Of a DNA stretch of 64,000 nt, positions 48,684 to 60,930 are shown one piece after another. Source of the stretch: Pipra filicauda. Lineage: Eukaryota; Chordata; Aves; Passeriformes; Pipridae. The stretch spans positions 856,851-920,850 of the forward strand of contig NW_024104367.1 of NCBI RefSeq assembly GCF_003945595.2, given 5' to 3'. The position numbers and the translations under genes were made by a program. How positions within the stretch are numbered: position 1 is the stretch's first letter; each line of letters opens with the position of its first letter. The notes under the pieces were generated by a model, which worked only from the letters and a program-made list of their open reading frames with translations, was not told the origin of the DNA and did no database searches.

Positions 48684-51600
48684 AAAGATGTCTTTCTACA
48701 CCTCCTCTCCTTTACCACACCCAAACAAGGGTGCATGTCCCCACACACCACCTGTGACATCACCACAGCTCTACTGCCTCTTTTACTGTGGAAAAAAGGG
48801 TATCTGGTACCAGTGATAGAGGGTTCAGATCTCTGGCATTTCCTCAGGATAAATCCACATTGCTCCCTCTTTTGGTGGGTAGCAAGTCCAACACCCCAAA
48901 AGTTTCCACTACAAACCTCCATCCTGCTGCCCAATGCTCTCCTTGCTCCTCTTCTCCCACAGTAGGAACAGCTCAGCTCCCTACCCTGATCAGTTCTGCC
49001 TCTTGCTAAGAAACCTTGAGTCATCGTTAATGACATAAACAGTGTAGAAAGACACTTTAAGGCACTGTCAAAACTAATAAACAGCTGCCCACAGCTGTGA
49101 AAGACTACAGAGGGGATGTAATGGTGAGTCCTGCCACACTTCCCAACACTGGAAACCTCGTAGGGCTCAGTAAGTCAAGTAAGTGCAGCCAGAGAGAATT
49201 CCTGGAGCTGGAGGCAGGTCTGCAGCCTTCAGCAGCAGAATGGAATCTGCCAAAGGGACAGTGGATCTGTGCAGCACCTTGACACATGCAAACCCCATTT
49301 CCAACAGCCACTCACCTCCATCTGTCTCCTGCATCTCCTGGGGCCTTCCTTGCCTCGAGCTTTAAACCTGAGATTTATGCAGCCTTAAGAGAGCAGAAAA
49401 ATAGTCCAGAATTGGCCATTTCAGTTTGTACTTTTTGCTGTTGGGGTGCAGGGGGCTGGAGGGGAATTGGCTGGTGGCAATGTTGTTATTTTGGTCAAAA
49501 TAAAAAACGTTCCAAATATGAATGCAGAAAATAATTGTAAAGTAATCTGTCCTACCTCTTGCTCCTTGCAGATGCTGGAAGACTATTTCTCCCTAAATGA
49601 AGGAAAAGCTGCAGAGAGATTATTTTTTGCAGGAAATGCAGCTCTAATGAATGCCAGGACAAACAGCTGCTGAGTTTCTCCTGCTCTCTATCCTGAAACA
49701 TTTCACCTGTTCATCTAATGGCTTTTTGGAGCAACAGGGCTGGTTTGTCCTTGTCACAGAGTGAACTGGATTTTAATAGGGATTTATCCTACCTTCACTT
49801 TACAGGAGGCTCAGTTCTCCTTTCAAGATCAAGTCCCTGTTTGCTGGAACAATATGGAATAAAGCCCACATTTGCTGGAACACAGAAAACAGAAGGCCAT
49901 CAGGGAAGACTATCAGTAACCTCTGGAATCTCAGCAGGTTGGATTTAGCTGTTTTTTCTAGGAAAAATGGTTCACATTTCCTAAAGCACATAATAGCACA
50001 ACCATAATTGCACAACTACCAAGAAGTTGCACAGTAAGGAGACACTCTGATGATTGAAATTCCCCGGCTTCCCAAGGGTTTCATTTTAGGTGGCCTCATA
50101 CCATGTGAAAAGACAAAAAGGGGTAGGAATAAGAATGCAATAAAGAATGTGATATGGAAGTTCCCAGGCACCTAAGGACACAAATCTTGCCCCCAAAAGT
50201 CAATGTGTAGATTGAACCTCTCCATGTGTGCAGGGTCACCACGGGAGCTGAACAAGTGGGAATGTGAGGGTGGGTTTGGTTTTGTCTTCTGGATTTTTTT
50301 TCTTTTTTTTTTTTTAAGTGTTTTGTGCTGCACACACAAACCATGCAGAGACTCTGGCTATGCCACAGGCTGGACTTGCAGGACTTTAACTGATGGGACA
50401 GAAATTTCAAACAGTTCTGACTGTTTTGGGCTCATTCAGCTGTGGTTGAAGGAGGATGCACACAAGTACTTCTCAATAATCTTGTGTAGGTTTAAAAAAA
50501 AAGACACTGAACACTTTGTTGCCTGTTTTAACAATTTATCTTTTGCTATTCCATAAAAGTAAGCAGATTCCTGTGATTCCATCTAACAATTTCAGTAGGA
50601 ACTTCTTATGAATAACACTGAAGAGCTTGGTTTCTAGTTTCTTTTGGTGGTAAGGCTGGGGCAGGGGTTAACATTCTCCTAAGGTAATATTCTTAAAATC
50701 CTCTAAAAAACATCAATCTCTCATGAGACAGCTGATCACCTGGGCATGAAGGAGCCAAAATTTAATTGTCTCTTTCAAGCAGAATCATACCTAATCTAAA
50801 TTTTCCCTTTTATAAATTCAAAGTCATAAAAAATCCTCTCTCCCTCCCTTATTTGCTTTAGTTGGTCTGGACAAAGGCTACTTTAAAAAACACTCTATGC
50901 CTGTGTATTTACATATAGCTTAACATAATGAGCCACTAATCTCATCTGGGGCCTCCAAGCAGTACTGAAATATAGATTGTTATTAATAATGATAGCACTT
51001 ACATGTTACTGGTGCTGAAATGCCAATCCTTCCCTCCCTGCTTGCAAATGCAGCAGAAGGGCATGTTAGCTGAAATTCAAATTATTATGTCAGGAAAACA
51101 ACATCAACCACAGCAGAAACTCTCTGCTTTTCTGAACATGTTCCTCCTTTGAGTGAATTCTTGTAGTGTAGATTCCTAAACCAAAAAAAATAAAAAATAA
51201 GGAAGATACTACATGTGGGAAACTTCAGACCGAGGTTTCAGCTGAACTGAGCTGACATAAGTCAGGCAAGTGAGACTCTACCAAGTCTGATAAATCAGAG
51301 AATAACTTTGGAGTTTCATCATCTTCGCTGATAACTGATGGAAAGGCTGTTCATGAAGGTCCTTGATCCCAAGACTCAGAATATGCAGCTTAGCTGGGAA
51401 AGCTGCCATGACTCCCTTCCCAAAGTTGTCCAGCTCTGTTGACCACAAAGGCACCACTCTTCAGGTTTTCCATCCTTACAGTAAGTTAGGAACATCAGTT
51501 GCACAACAATATTCCACCTGTAAACAACATTTCATGGAGACAGAGACATTGTGCTGAAACATGTCAATTTTGGTGAAATATTTGACAGGAAATTTGAATT

Positions 51601-52166
51601 GTTTTGACTTCCTCATTTCACTCTGGCATTGAAATGCTTTGTTTTGGTAAAAACAGAGAGAGTTTGTTTTGACTTTCTTACTCTGTTTTATTTCCCCCTA
51701 ATTTTATATTACAATCCTTCCAATACTGTGTTTATATATTTGCCTGTTACAAAAACAGTTCCTTCAGCCATCTGAAAATACACTGAGATGAAAGAAAATG
51801 AGTATATTTCATCTTTTCTATGACTAGTATTGATTACTTCATCACATAATGTTTGTACAGTCACTGATGTTTGGGATGGCTTTTTTTTTTTTTTCTCATT
51901 TCACTAAAGTCCCATTTTGCTGCAAAAGCAATTTTCAAAATGGCAGCTTTTCCCACAGACAGGAACATTTATTTACCATCAAAACTAATGTGCTCACTAA
52001 CAGTGAAGCACATTCAGCTGCCAGGACAGTTAATTTGCCCACTGCCTGGCCACGGCTGCCCTTTTTCCTGCTGATTTACAGGCCCTCTTTGCACAACCTT
52101 CCCCTTGCATTGGAATAAGTTATCTGGCCTCCTCAGTGGGGAAATAAGATACTATTTCAGGTACAA
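48684..52166. other. Unique non-coding stretch
   Basis: About 3.5 kb without recognised repeats. T-rich runs lie at 50294-50315 and 51881-51894. A pyrimidine-tract CAG at 49571 precedes a 34-codon frame, too weak to call an exon. Confidence 0.5.
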
Positions 52167-52264
52167 TGCTCTAGTGGAAGGTGTTCCTGCCCATGGAAGG
52201 AGGTTGGAATGAGATGATCTTGAAGGTCCCTTCCAACCCAAACCTCTTTGTGATTCCATGATTC
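52167..52264 (+). repeat. CR1 LINE 3' end, very short
   Basis: Last 98 bp of a plus-strand CR1: GCTCTAGTGGAAGGTGTTCC, CTGCCCATGGAAGGAGGTTGG, CCTTCCAACCCAAACC and GTGATTCCATGATTC. Confidence 0.92.
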
Positions 52265-54642
52265 TCCACAGTGTCCACAAAGGGCAGCTTGTGACTCCTG
52301 GTTCAATGCAATGGAAAACCATGGCAGTAATCAGGTTAATTTTCACATTAATCCTTGTGAGGGTATGCAGGAAATCTAGGAATATCTCCAGAGACTTGAG
52401 CACCTTGGTTCTGAACAGCATCCTGGTGGGGTTAATGGATAGTGGCAGTGTATCTCCACTCCTCTTACCCTTAGAATGTCATCTCACATCAGCTTTTGAT
52501 CCAAACAAATCCCAGCAATTAGAGCTAGGGAAGATCTGTGCAATCTATGGGCTGAGAACAGGATCTTTGCTGAAGATTTGCCCTTGCTATCTGATTTCTG
52601 GAAGTCAGGAGAGGCAGTCCAAGTGTCCACCTGGAAGTCTAATAACTGAAATACTAAGCTCAAAGCCAGGTCTGTGTACAACACTGTGCCATGTTATATC
52701 CCATGTGAACACAGCCCTGGGACCCCCCCTACCACTGTCCCAGTGCAATAAACCCCCTCCTATTCTGCATAGCCCAACTGGTGTTTTCTAATGCTTCAGG
52801 GTGTGATTTCAGGCTGCTCTGATATCTATCTGATGTTTTCTTTCAGATTTATAACCATTACCCCCCACTTAACTCTCAATATTCTTCATACCCACCATGC
52901 ATGAAAACTCTGATGTTTTATTCAGGGGCTGTTGTCTCTGGCCATACTTCTGCCAAATTAAATACCAGCAGCATAACGATGCTGTTGCACGGCTTCAGTT
53001 TTAATTCTCTGACAAGGTTTTTATTGCTCCAGATTTTGACTAACATATTCGTATTTCTCGATGCTTTCCTCGTTCTCACTTCTATTTCCACCTCTGTACT
53101 GCTGTTATCTATTATTACCAGGTTGCCACAGTAACTGCATTCCTCAACACTCCTTATTTGTTCCACACCAATTGTTATATGGACTGTGTTTGTTCCCATC
53201 CTTGTCAAGGTCTTGGTCCTTTATTTTTTTGTGTTGAAATTTCGCCCTTATCTTCTCCCCTTTGTCAGTGGTTTGGAAGCTTTTGGCTGCACATCTTGAG
53301 GCAAGAAAGAAGAGAGGAACCTCCTCTTCCAAGGCCCCATGTTCACAGTTCTTACTGAATAGATTGCTGTTTTCTGAGGCAGTTGGCTCTCACCCATCAT
53401 TCCCTGCATGTCATCAAGGTTTCCACCTCCCTGACCATCCAAGGAGCAAGGATTCTCCCTCTTCATCCTGGTGCTCTCCACAGGACTGCCCTGGGCTTGA
53501 GATACAGCAAACTGCCCACCCAGCAACTCTGTCGTGCAGTAACATCCCCATGGGCAGCACTGGGCAACCGCAAATCCCAATCCACGCCAGTGCACCTTTC
53601 CTGAAATTGTTAAACGAACTCCTGCACGTTCAGCAAGGGGATCTCCTTCACTCTCTCTCTCAATCTCTGTGTTTTGCTGCCCTCTCCTGCTCAGCCAGGA
53701 AACCTCTCAAATCTCTCAAACCGGGACTGCAAAGCCCCCCTGGAAATTATAGGCTCCCTCATACCTATGACAGGTCTCATGAGAGCAGAACATCCCTGAA
53801 GGGAGCAAAGTGGCAGAGGCAGCAGGTAGGTACAGAGCGTTAGTGGAGACCAGGATTAACGCTTTCCAAGTTCTGGAAAAACACCCAGCCGTGGAGCGAA
53901 TGCTCTGCAGAAGGAGCAGTAATGTAATGCTTCTGCAGCTTGACCCAAGCACTAAAGGGGGCATTTTCCAATGCTCATCTTGCCCTTGGTGTAATGAAAA
54001 TGCTTCTCTCCCCTTTTAGTCCATCCTACCCTTTTTCCTTAATTCTCAGCAGCTCAGGGTGTGGTGGTGGGAGGAGGACAGAGAAGTGCCAGCGTTGCAG
54101 ACATCGCTGCAGTGGAGCCTCTGAGGTCACACTCTGGGGCTCCCAGCTGTCCCCCCGTTGTGCTCCACTCCCTCAGTAACAGCAGCAGCAGCAAGGTCGG
54201 TGACTGTGACCACCTAAAACAGCAAAGGGCAGTGATCCCACCCCCTTCATGCAGCCAGGGAAGCACCTCGCTGCCAATATATCTGCCTCGGCAATGTTAT
54301 TGCCTACAAAAATGGGACTTATTCTCCATTTCAGGCATCACTGGAGTGATTTCATGGTTCTTTTACTGATCTATTGATTAACGACCTTGCTGTGCTGCAG
54401 AACAAAAACCTTCTTGGGGCTGAAACAGAAACCCATCACAGAGGGCATGAACTGCTGCATTGCTGCTCAGGCATCAGGAATGGAGCTACTTTCTCTCGTT
54501 AAAACTATCAGAGGTAAGAGGAGACTGGGGCTGATTTTAGTGTTTTCATTCACTTTATCCCCGAAGGGAATGCAAACGATTCCTCAAACTCTCTCCTTGT
54601 GATCAGATGCTGAGACATCCCATGGTAATGGAGTCAACTAAG
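52265..54642. other. Unique stretch, GC-richer in its second half
   Basis: No recognised repeat. The region 53.5-54.3 kb is GC-richer, with a small AGCAGCAGCAGC run near 54.18 kb, but has few CpGs and no clear CpG island. ORFs of 177 and 193 codons (52258 and 53262 starts) show no known domains. An AATAAA followed by a CA end near 52.75-52.80 kb hints at an LTR without support for its left edge. Confidence 0.45.
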
Positions 54643-54813
54643 TCATAGAATAACTGAATCATAGAATACTTTGGGTTAGAAGAGACCTTTAAAGATCACC
54701 CAGTCCAACCCTCCTGCCATGATCAGGGACGTCTTCAACTAGATCAAGTTGCTCAGAGCCCTGCCCAACCTGACCTCGAAAGTTCCCAGGGATGGGGCGG
54801 CCACCACTTCTCC
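54643..54813 (-). repeat. CR1 LINE 3' end, short
   Basis: Minus-strand CR1 with a TCATAGAATAACTGAATCATAG tail of spaced ATAGAA units, AAGATCACCCAGTCCAACCC, CTGCCATGATCAGGGACG and GGGATGGGGCGGCCACCAC. It ends at CACTTCTC. Confidence 0.9.
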
Positions 54814-55045
54814 TCTTCCTTTGCTGCTCTCAATTGACAGCTGTACAATATTATTGAATCCATGGCTTGCTTTAGATATCAAGCTGTTTTCCCCACCTAA
54901 AAACAGATTGGCAAAAGTTTACACACTGCAACGTGTTTTACATTCACTACTTTTTTGTATCCTTTGTAATTTTTTTCTCTGTGAACCCGTGGTCAAAATG
55001 CCAAGAAAGGTACCATTGACAGCAAAACATAGAAGTTAATTACAA
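54814..55045. other. Short spacer between two CR1 copies of opposite strand
   Basis: Unique AT-rich sequence with nothing recognised. The flanking CR1 copies face away from each other (tails at 54643 and 55353). Confidence 0.5.
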
Positions 55046-55353
55046 GAAGGCTGGAGAGGGAATTTTCACAAGGTTTTGCAGCAACAGGACAAGGGGTAAT
55101 GCCCTTAAGCTCAAGGAGAGTAGGTTTAGATTAGATATTAGGAAGAAATTCTTTACTGTGAGGGTGATGAGACACTGGCACAGGTTGCCCAGAGAAGCTG
55201 TGGATGCTCCATCCCTGGAGGTCTACAGGATGAGGTTGAATGGGGCTCTGAACAACCTGGTCTAGTTGAAGGTGTCCCTGCCCATGGTAGTGGGGTTGAA
55301 ACTAGATGATTTTTGAGGTCCCTTTCAACCCCAAGCATTCTATGATTCCATGA
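55046..55353 (+). repeat. CR1 LINE 3' end
   Basis: Plus-strand CR1: AACAGGACAAGGGGTAATGC, TTAGATATTAGGAAGAAATTC, GGCACAGGTTGCCCAGAGAA, CTGCCCATGGTAGTGGGGTTG, and the tail CATTCTATGATTCCATGA. It is the most complete of the plus-strand copies at its 3' end and carries no large deletion. It is 5'-truncated. Confidence 0.93.
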
Positions 55354-57441
55354 TACTCTGAATGTAATTCCTACCTGACTAACACAGACATCAGGTGATG
55401 CTTGTTCCACACGAGCAGAGAGGAGAGACTAAGGCCAGGGTGGTGCTACAGACGCTGCACAAACATGGACATGGGCATAAATGTGACAATAAAAAAAGTC
55501 ACGGAGGAAAAAAAAGCTGAAAGAAAATAGACCTTGAAAAGTCAACTAACATAATATTTACTGGATTTTCATAGAATAATTTATTGAGCAAGATAAAATT
55601 ACATCAGCCAATAAAGACTAAAAATAAACATATTGTAAGAGTTATGCAAGCATAAGTAGGGGAATATAAAACAGGAAGAGGGATATATCCAAGACAAGGA
55701 TGGGATGAACAACCAAGCTACCCCAAATCTTTCCCAAGAATATTGTAAGTCCCTTATAATGATGTCAACATCTGAAGCTAAGGAACTCCATGGGGGGGGG
55801 CGGAGGGGGGGGGGAAGGAAAAAAAAGAAAAATAAGGAAAAAAAATAAAGGAAAGATAAGAGAAAAAAAAAGGTGGGAAATGGCTGGGAAAACTACTCCA
55901 AAACCAGTTTTATTTTAAACTCAGATACTAACATTTGCACTGAAATGCTGAGTCACAGGAGAATGGAATCAACTGAGCCTGTAAAAACAAAATAGGCCAC
56001 ATTATTAGACAGCACTTTTAAAATTAGTTTTGATGTTCACTTAATTATATACCCTTGGCTGAGTCAGAAAAACAGAATCTTGCCTTATTATTACCATTTC
56101 ACATTGTTTTGAAGGTCTTTGATTGGGTTCAGTGGATGATATTAATGGGATCTGTCAAAGAATAAGATAATCTTCATCTCAGTGAAACAGTTATCTCTCC
56201 CAAAGGCACGTTTTTTGATAAACGGCTCTTTCATGTAGACACAAGGCATCGAGTCGTGTGTTCAAAATATAATGCCTTACATGATTAACAAAAAGTTAAC
56301 ATGGGAAAGGTATAATGTACTTAAGAAAAATCTCTTTATTCCCAAGAAGGAAAAGAAAGATGGGGTAGAAAGAGTAATATATACTGCCAGATCTACAGCA
56401 ACTGCATCCACTCATGGTATAATTATTAAAATTCCACTGCCCTCCAGTGAGGTGGGGGTCCAGGGAACTTAGGACCATATATCATCCGGAAGTGCCTAAA
56501 AATGTAACTCTGTTGGAAGAAAATTCCTTGATAAGTTTATCAAAATTACTACCAGAATGAGTAATTTCTTCCAACACAGTTAGAAGTTGTGTGTAAAATC
56601 AATCAACTCAGTGAAAGCAGAAAGGTGTGTTTGTCAAAGCAGTATTACCAGCAAGGAAGCATATCACAGCAAAACTGCAGCAAACTGCACTTTTTTTGCT
56701 CAGAAAAGCTATAATTTGGCAAAGAACTTCAGCATGTGCCCACATTATGAAGTATATTACATATGATGGAAATCAAGCAGTGAGGTTGTTATTCCCCAGA
56801 ACGGTGTAACTGAATTTCCTCCATTTGGCAATTAACAGAGCATGGGAAAAATACTTTAGAAATCCAAGAATAAATATATCCAGAGAAGTAGCAGCACCAG
56901 TCTGATTGGTACAAGACTCTTGGTTATGATGTCCAAACCTCACAAAGCTTGTACAACTACATCCACTACTGATTCACCTGTGATCGAACACACTACAAAC
57001 CTACCAATAAACCAGAGTGCCTCAGGCCTTTTTGGAAACCTATTCTACATGAGAAACTCGAGAATCCTGACTTCTATTATTTATGATTTAAAGCAGAATC
57101 TCTAGGGCTTTGTCAAGGCTGAGGAAGGTGCACGCTCCAGGGCATGTGACAACCTTCAGCTAATAGAGGTCAGGAGGAACAACACCACCTCCTCGCTGGC
57201 ACTTTGTCCCATGGCAGCAGGAATATCTGCAGCTTCTCAAGGTGTGTGCTATGAGCTATTGCAAAAGGCAAGTACCTGACCTTATCTGCAATTCCTTCAT
57301 CTCTGGCCACCAGGGTCATCTCCATGAGGATCTCAAAGAATATCAGTAATGGGACATCAGCTCATGGTAGGATGCCTGGGATAATCTTTGCTTCTTCCCC
57401 AGCTAAATGCAACCCATCCAGAGGCTTGAGTGTCTCTGTGT
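55354..57441. other. Unique AT-rich stretch with a G-run and polypurine tract
   Basis: Apart from the tract at 55792-55877 (separate entry), no gene or transposon is recognised. Confidence 0.5.
55792..55877 (+). repeat. G-run and polypurine low-complexity tract
   Basis: Nine Gs, then CGGA, then ten Gs (55805-55814), followed by about 60 bp almost purely of A and G with A runs of 6-9 (AAAAAAAAGAAAAATAAGG and similar). The plus strand is a purine tract that could form a G-quadruplex or triplex. It could also be a length-variable or assembly-prone site. Confidence 0.85.
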
Positions 57442-57496
57442 AAGGTGTGTCGAACCTGTGCAAGGTGTGTCTAACCCGTGCAAGGTATATCTAACC
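57442..57496. repeat. 20-bp tandem repeat, 2.75 copies, next to a CR1
   Basis: Units AAGGTGTGTCGAACCTGTGC (57442-57461), AAGGTGTGTCTAACCCGTGC (57462-57481) and a partial AAGGTATATCTAACC (57482-57496). The repeat runs directly into the 5' end of the CR1 copy that follows. Confidence 0.85.
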
Positions 57497-57820
57497 TAAA
57501 AGGAGATTTTAACAAGGTGGGGATCAGCCTCTTCTCACAGGCAACCAGAGACAGGACAAGAAGACATAACCTCAAGCCACAGCAAGGGAGACTCAGGTTT
57601 GACATCAGGAAGAATTTCTTCACTGAAAGGGTGGTTAAGCATTGGAAGTGGCTGTCCAGGTTGGTGGTGGAGTCACCATCCCCGGAGTTGTTCAAGAAAC
57701 AACTGGACATGGCACTTAGTGCTCTGGTTTAGTTGACATGGTGGTGATCAGTCAAAGGCTGGACTCGATGATCCTGGAGGTCTTTTCCAACCTAAAGGAT
57801 TCTGTGGGTCTGTGATTCTA
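57497..57820 (+). repeat. CR1 LINE 3' end with ORF2 C-terminus
   Basis: Plus-strand CR1. The frame 57478-57732 encodes GISLFSQATRDRTRRHNLKP, RLRFDIRKNFFTE and RVVKHWKWLSRLVV...FKKQLDMALSALV, ending at the usual ORF2 stop. The 3' UTR reads GGCTGGACTCGATGATCCTG, GAGGTCTTTTCCAACC and a TCTGTGATTCTA tail. It is related to the 30.83-kb copy, which ends [12 protein letters not shown]. Confidence 0.93.
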
Positions 57821-59589
57821 TTCCAGCTTTCAGGTTAAATCTGAAGGGTGCAGGAAATGTAGCTGTACACTGAGAACTGCAACTAGAATTGGAAATGTGG
57901 GGAGGACAACATAAGAGGGGGGATATTCAAAGAGAAGGGAGGATATTCAAAGACAAGTGAAGAAAAGAGATTTGCTAGGTATAATGTCACCCTTTATCTT
58001 TTTAAGTTAGTGATGGAGCAGCCTTGTGACTGTGAAGAGTGCTAATCAGAGACCTCTGGACTAAGGTTTCACAGGTTATATGATGGTTTCCTTGCCATCA
58101 TATAAGCTGGGTTTCCCAGTCACCTGCAGGGCCCTAGTTCCTGATTATCCTCTGACACATAAACATCAGTTCAATCCCAGGCTGTTTTGCAATGAATCAG
58201 TCTTGTACAAAACAGCCCCCACTTTGTCATGGAGAGTTTTTACCCTAAAACTGTTGCTCAGTGAGCAATGTGCATGAGATTTCATGAGGTTCAGCTCTCC
58301 TTGCCTTCCAGTGTGTTCAAACAGGGTCCCAGCTGGTTTTGCACCTCCACAGCACAGAGCCCAGTGCAGTGTGAAAGCAATAGGTCTACTCTGGAGGAGG
58401 CAAGTCCTGGTCACTGTGGAGGAATAGTATGCATAACCAATGAGGAGAACAGGGAAAGGGATGAAAGAATGACTGAGAAAACACAGGAGATAATGTGATG
58501 AAAACCCCAGACCTTGTAAGTTCTCTATGTTGATCACGTTATTCCTACTCAACAGTGTTTCCCACTGTAAAGCACCCAGTTACAACTCAGCACTGCAGTC
58601 CCTTTCCCCAGTGTGCTGACCTCCCATCTCACCTGCAGAAATGATGGCCAAACACAGCAAAGCTGAACTCTGCAGGGTCAAAATTTCTCCTGGAATGGTT
58701 ACAGCCATGGTATGCTCCAGTCTGTCCCAGTAGGGTTGCGTGGAGCTTTGACAGAGGAAATCTGGGCCCAGTCCTCGAGAGTTCGTGAACCTTTCAGCAA
58801 TACTGGCCCCTGTGCCAAAAAATCCTGGGCTGACATCCAAGAAAAACTCCAGCTCCAAGAACATCCTGCCTTGCCAATAGCTCTTCTGCATCCATCCACC
58901 CAGCTCACACCAAGAAATGCTGGATGCTCTTTTCATCTTAATTGCACCCCCAGAAGTGGTGAGGGATCTTGCAAGCAGGAAAACGAGTGAGAACAGAGAG
59001 CCAGGTGTCTGCTAAAAGCAACTCCAAGGATCCTTTCTGCTCTCCAGTAGCTGGTTTAACAAGTGGGTATTAGTTCACATGAAATTACAGCTGCATTCCT
59101 GCAGAATTATACACTCCCATCCACATCTGTTCTTTTACTGAATATCGAGGAAGAGGGAAGGAGAAGCTATTAGGCTTTTCCTCCCATTCTGCAAGCATTT
59201 GGGCATTTGGTTTTATGTATCTGTTAACCTACTCTGGGAAAATGACTTTCCAACACATGGATGGCATGAACCCAGGGAGCTGCAGACAGAAAAAGGGATT
59301 TGATGGTGTGTGCCACTACAGACAATAGCTTTATACAGGCATTGTTAGGACAGGTACAACCAACCCACAGCTGCCAGGCTTCATTTGCTCCCCACACAGT
59401 CCAGAAAAGCTCTCATGGACCTCAACCTCATCCCTGGACCTGCAGCAGTGCCAATCTGCCAGGACCTGCCTGGTTATCTGACCCCTTGGTCGCTGTGGGA
59501 GATAAGCAGAGGATGGACAACTCAAAGTCTCTGATGGCTACTGGGACCGTGTTGTGCAGCCCAGTCAATGCCACCCTGATGTCATCGAG
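57821..59589. other. Unique non-coding stretch
   Basis: Holds a small duplication of GGATATTCAAAGA (about 57.92-57.96 kb). No gene or transposon is recognised. Confidence 0.5.
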
Positions 59590-59733
59590 TCATAGAACAT
59601 CCTGAGTTGGAAGGGACCCACAAGGTTCATCCGAGTCCAGCTCCTGGCCCTGCGTAGGACAACCCCAACAATCCCACCGTATGCCTGAGAGTGTTGTCCA
59701 AACCTCTCTCGAACTCTGGCAGGCTTGGGGCTC
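59590..59733 (-). repeat. CR1 LINE 3' end of a distinct subtype
   Basis: Minus-strand CR1 tail GTCATAGAACATCCTGAGTTG, then GGAAGGGACCCACAAGGTTC, CAACCCCAACAATCCCACC and CTCGAACTCTGGCAGGCTTG. The subtype differs from all other long copies here; only the remnant at 46.05 kb resembles it. Confidence 0.85.
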
Positions 59734-60930
59734 GTCTATTTCAATGTCACCTTGCTGTGTCCTGTCCTGCCTGTGCACTACCCTTGGAGCACTTCCAAAT
59801 CTCCAGATATGTGTGAAATATCCACATTTTTCAATTCTCAGCTGTAGGGAAACCCTGGCATGCTGCAGGTGGGAGCAGAGAGGTTTCTACGTAGGAATCA
59901 CAGTGTGTACCCGATGTTTGGAGTCTCCTTCCAGCTCCTTTTTTCAGGAAAAGTTGGGATATACTCAGGAGATTTAGACACCCACCAAGCAGCAGCAAAG
60001 GGCAGCATGCTCTGTGCTGGGGTTTGAACTTCTTTCAACCACAGGGCACACAGCAAGTAGCTCAAGGGTTTACAAAGCGCTGGCACATCAAAGAAATCAC
60101 GATGTGGATTTATTTAGGTTTAGTCAGACAGGGTTGGACAGGCCTAGACAAGCAGGCTGCTGTCATTTGCGCTGCATTCCTAGCTATTGCAGGTTCAATG
60201 AGCAGTGAAACTCTGCCCATCATAGATGTACTAAGTGGGCAGGATAGCAGTGGAACAGCTTAGCACCACATCACTATAGAGCCCGTACCACTGACATTGA
60301 TTTTCCTTTCTATCAAGGAAAAACAGAGGGAAACTGCTTCTAGCACTGCCACCTCCAGGAATTTCCAATCGTCCATGCAGAGAAGCCTGTTATCATGGCT
60401 TTGCAAATTATAAAGGAAGCAAAAATCCTGCTGCTGATTTGACAAGCAGTGCCAGCCCTGTGAGGAGCAGGTTCAGGTCCTCCTGCCACCTCCCATTCCC
60501 TCCACAGCTCTGAGAAGGCTGTTTGATCTCTCTGTGTCCTTCACATCTGCCTCTGTAAAACCAGGCTAACGCTGCTGACCCAGAGGGCTGTTATAAGGAG
60601 GAAGGTCTTCACTTATCTCTGGTACCACACAGAAGGAACCAAGAGAGAGCTTAAGGAGAGGAAAAGGGGATTATGCTCTGCTGCTTAATTGAATAAGCTG
60701 CTGTTTGCAAGTAGTTGGGGGAAAACACTCGAGTGTCTGTGAGTGGGGTGAAAGAGGAGAATTCCTCTAATTTACGTCTTGTTGTCACTGAGATAAATAC
60801 GGGTTTCTCTTTCTTAAATTACTGTGAATGGTGCAACACCAATCTCCTGGGTATGGATAGACAGCATTTGTGCTTAGCACTGGTAGGACAAAGGATCAAT
60901 GAGACCTTCCTTAATGGTGATGCCTTTTAG
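59734..60930. other. Unique non-coding stretch
   Basis: No recognised gene or CR1. The 71-codon frame at 60715-60930 directly precedes the LINE fragment but has no reverse-transcriptase similarity. Confidence 0.5.

Noticed and set aside
49571..49672. Terminal-exon-like segment: pyrimidine tract, CAG, 34 codons, stop
   Set aside because: Too short, no recognisable peptide and no partner exon; similar arrangements occur by chance in a window this size.
52420..52800. Possible LTR with AATAAA near 52.75 kb and a CA end
   Set aside because: No TG start with a matching target duplication and no TATA-like box in the right place.
53262..53843. 193-codon plus-strand ORF in the GC-richer region
   Set aside because: No recognisable domain, overlapped by other frames of similar length, and no CpG island or transcript signals.
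53500..54300. Possible CpG island or promoter
   Set aside because: GC is raised, but CpG dinucleotides are sparse and no TATA, initiator or exon follows.
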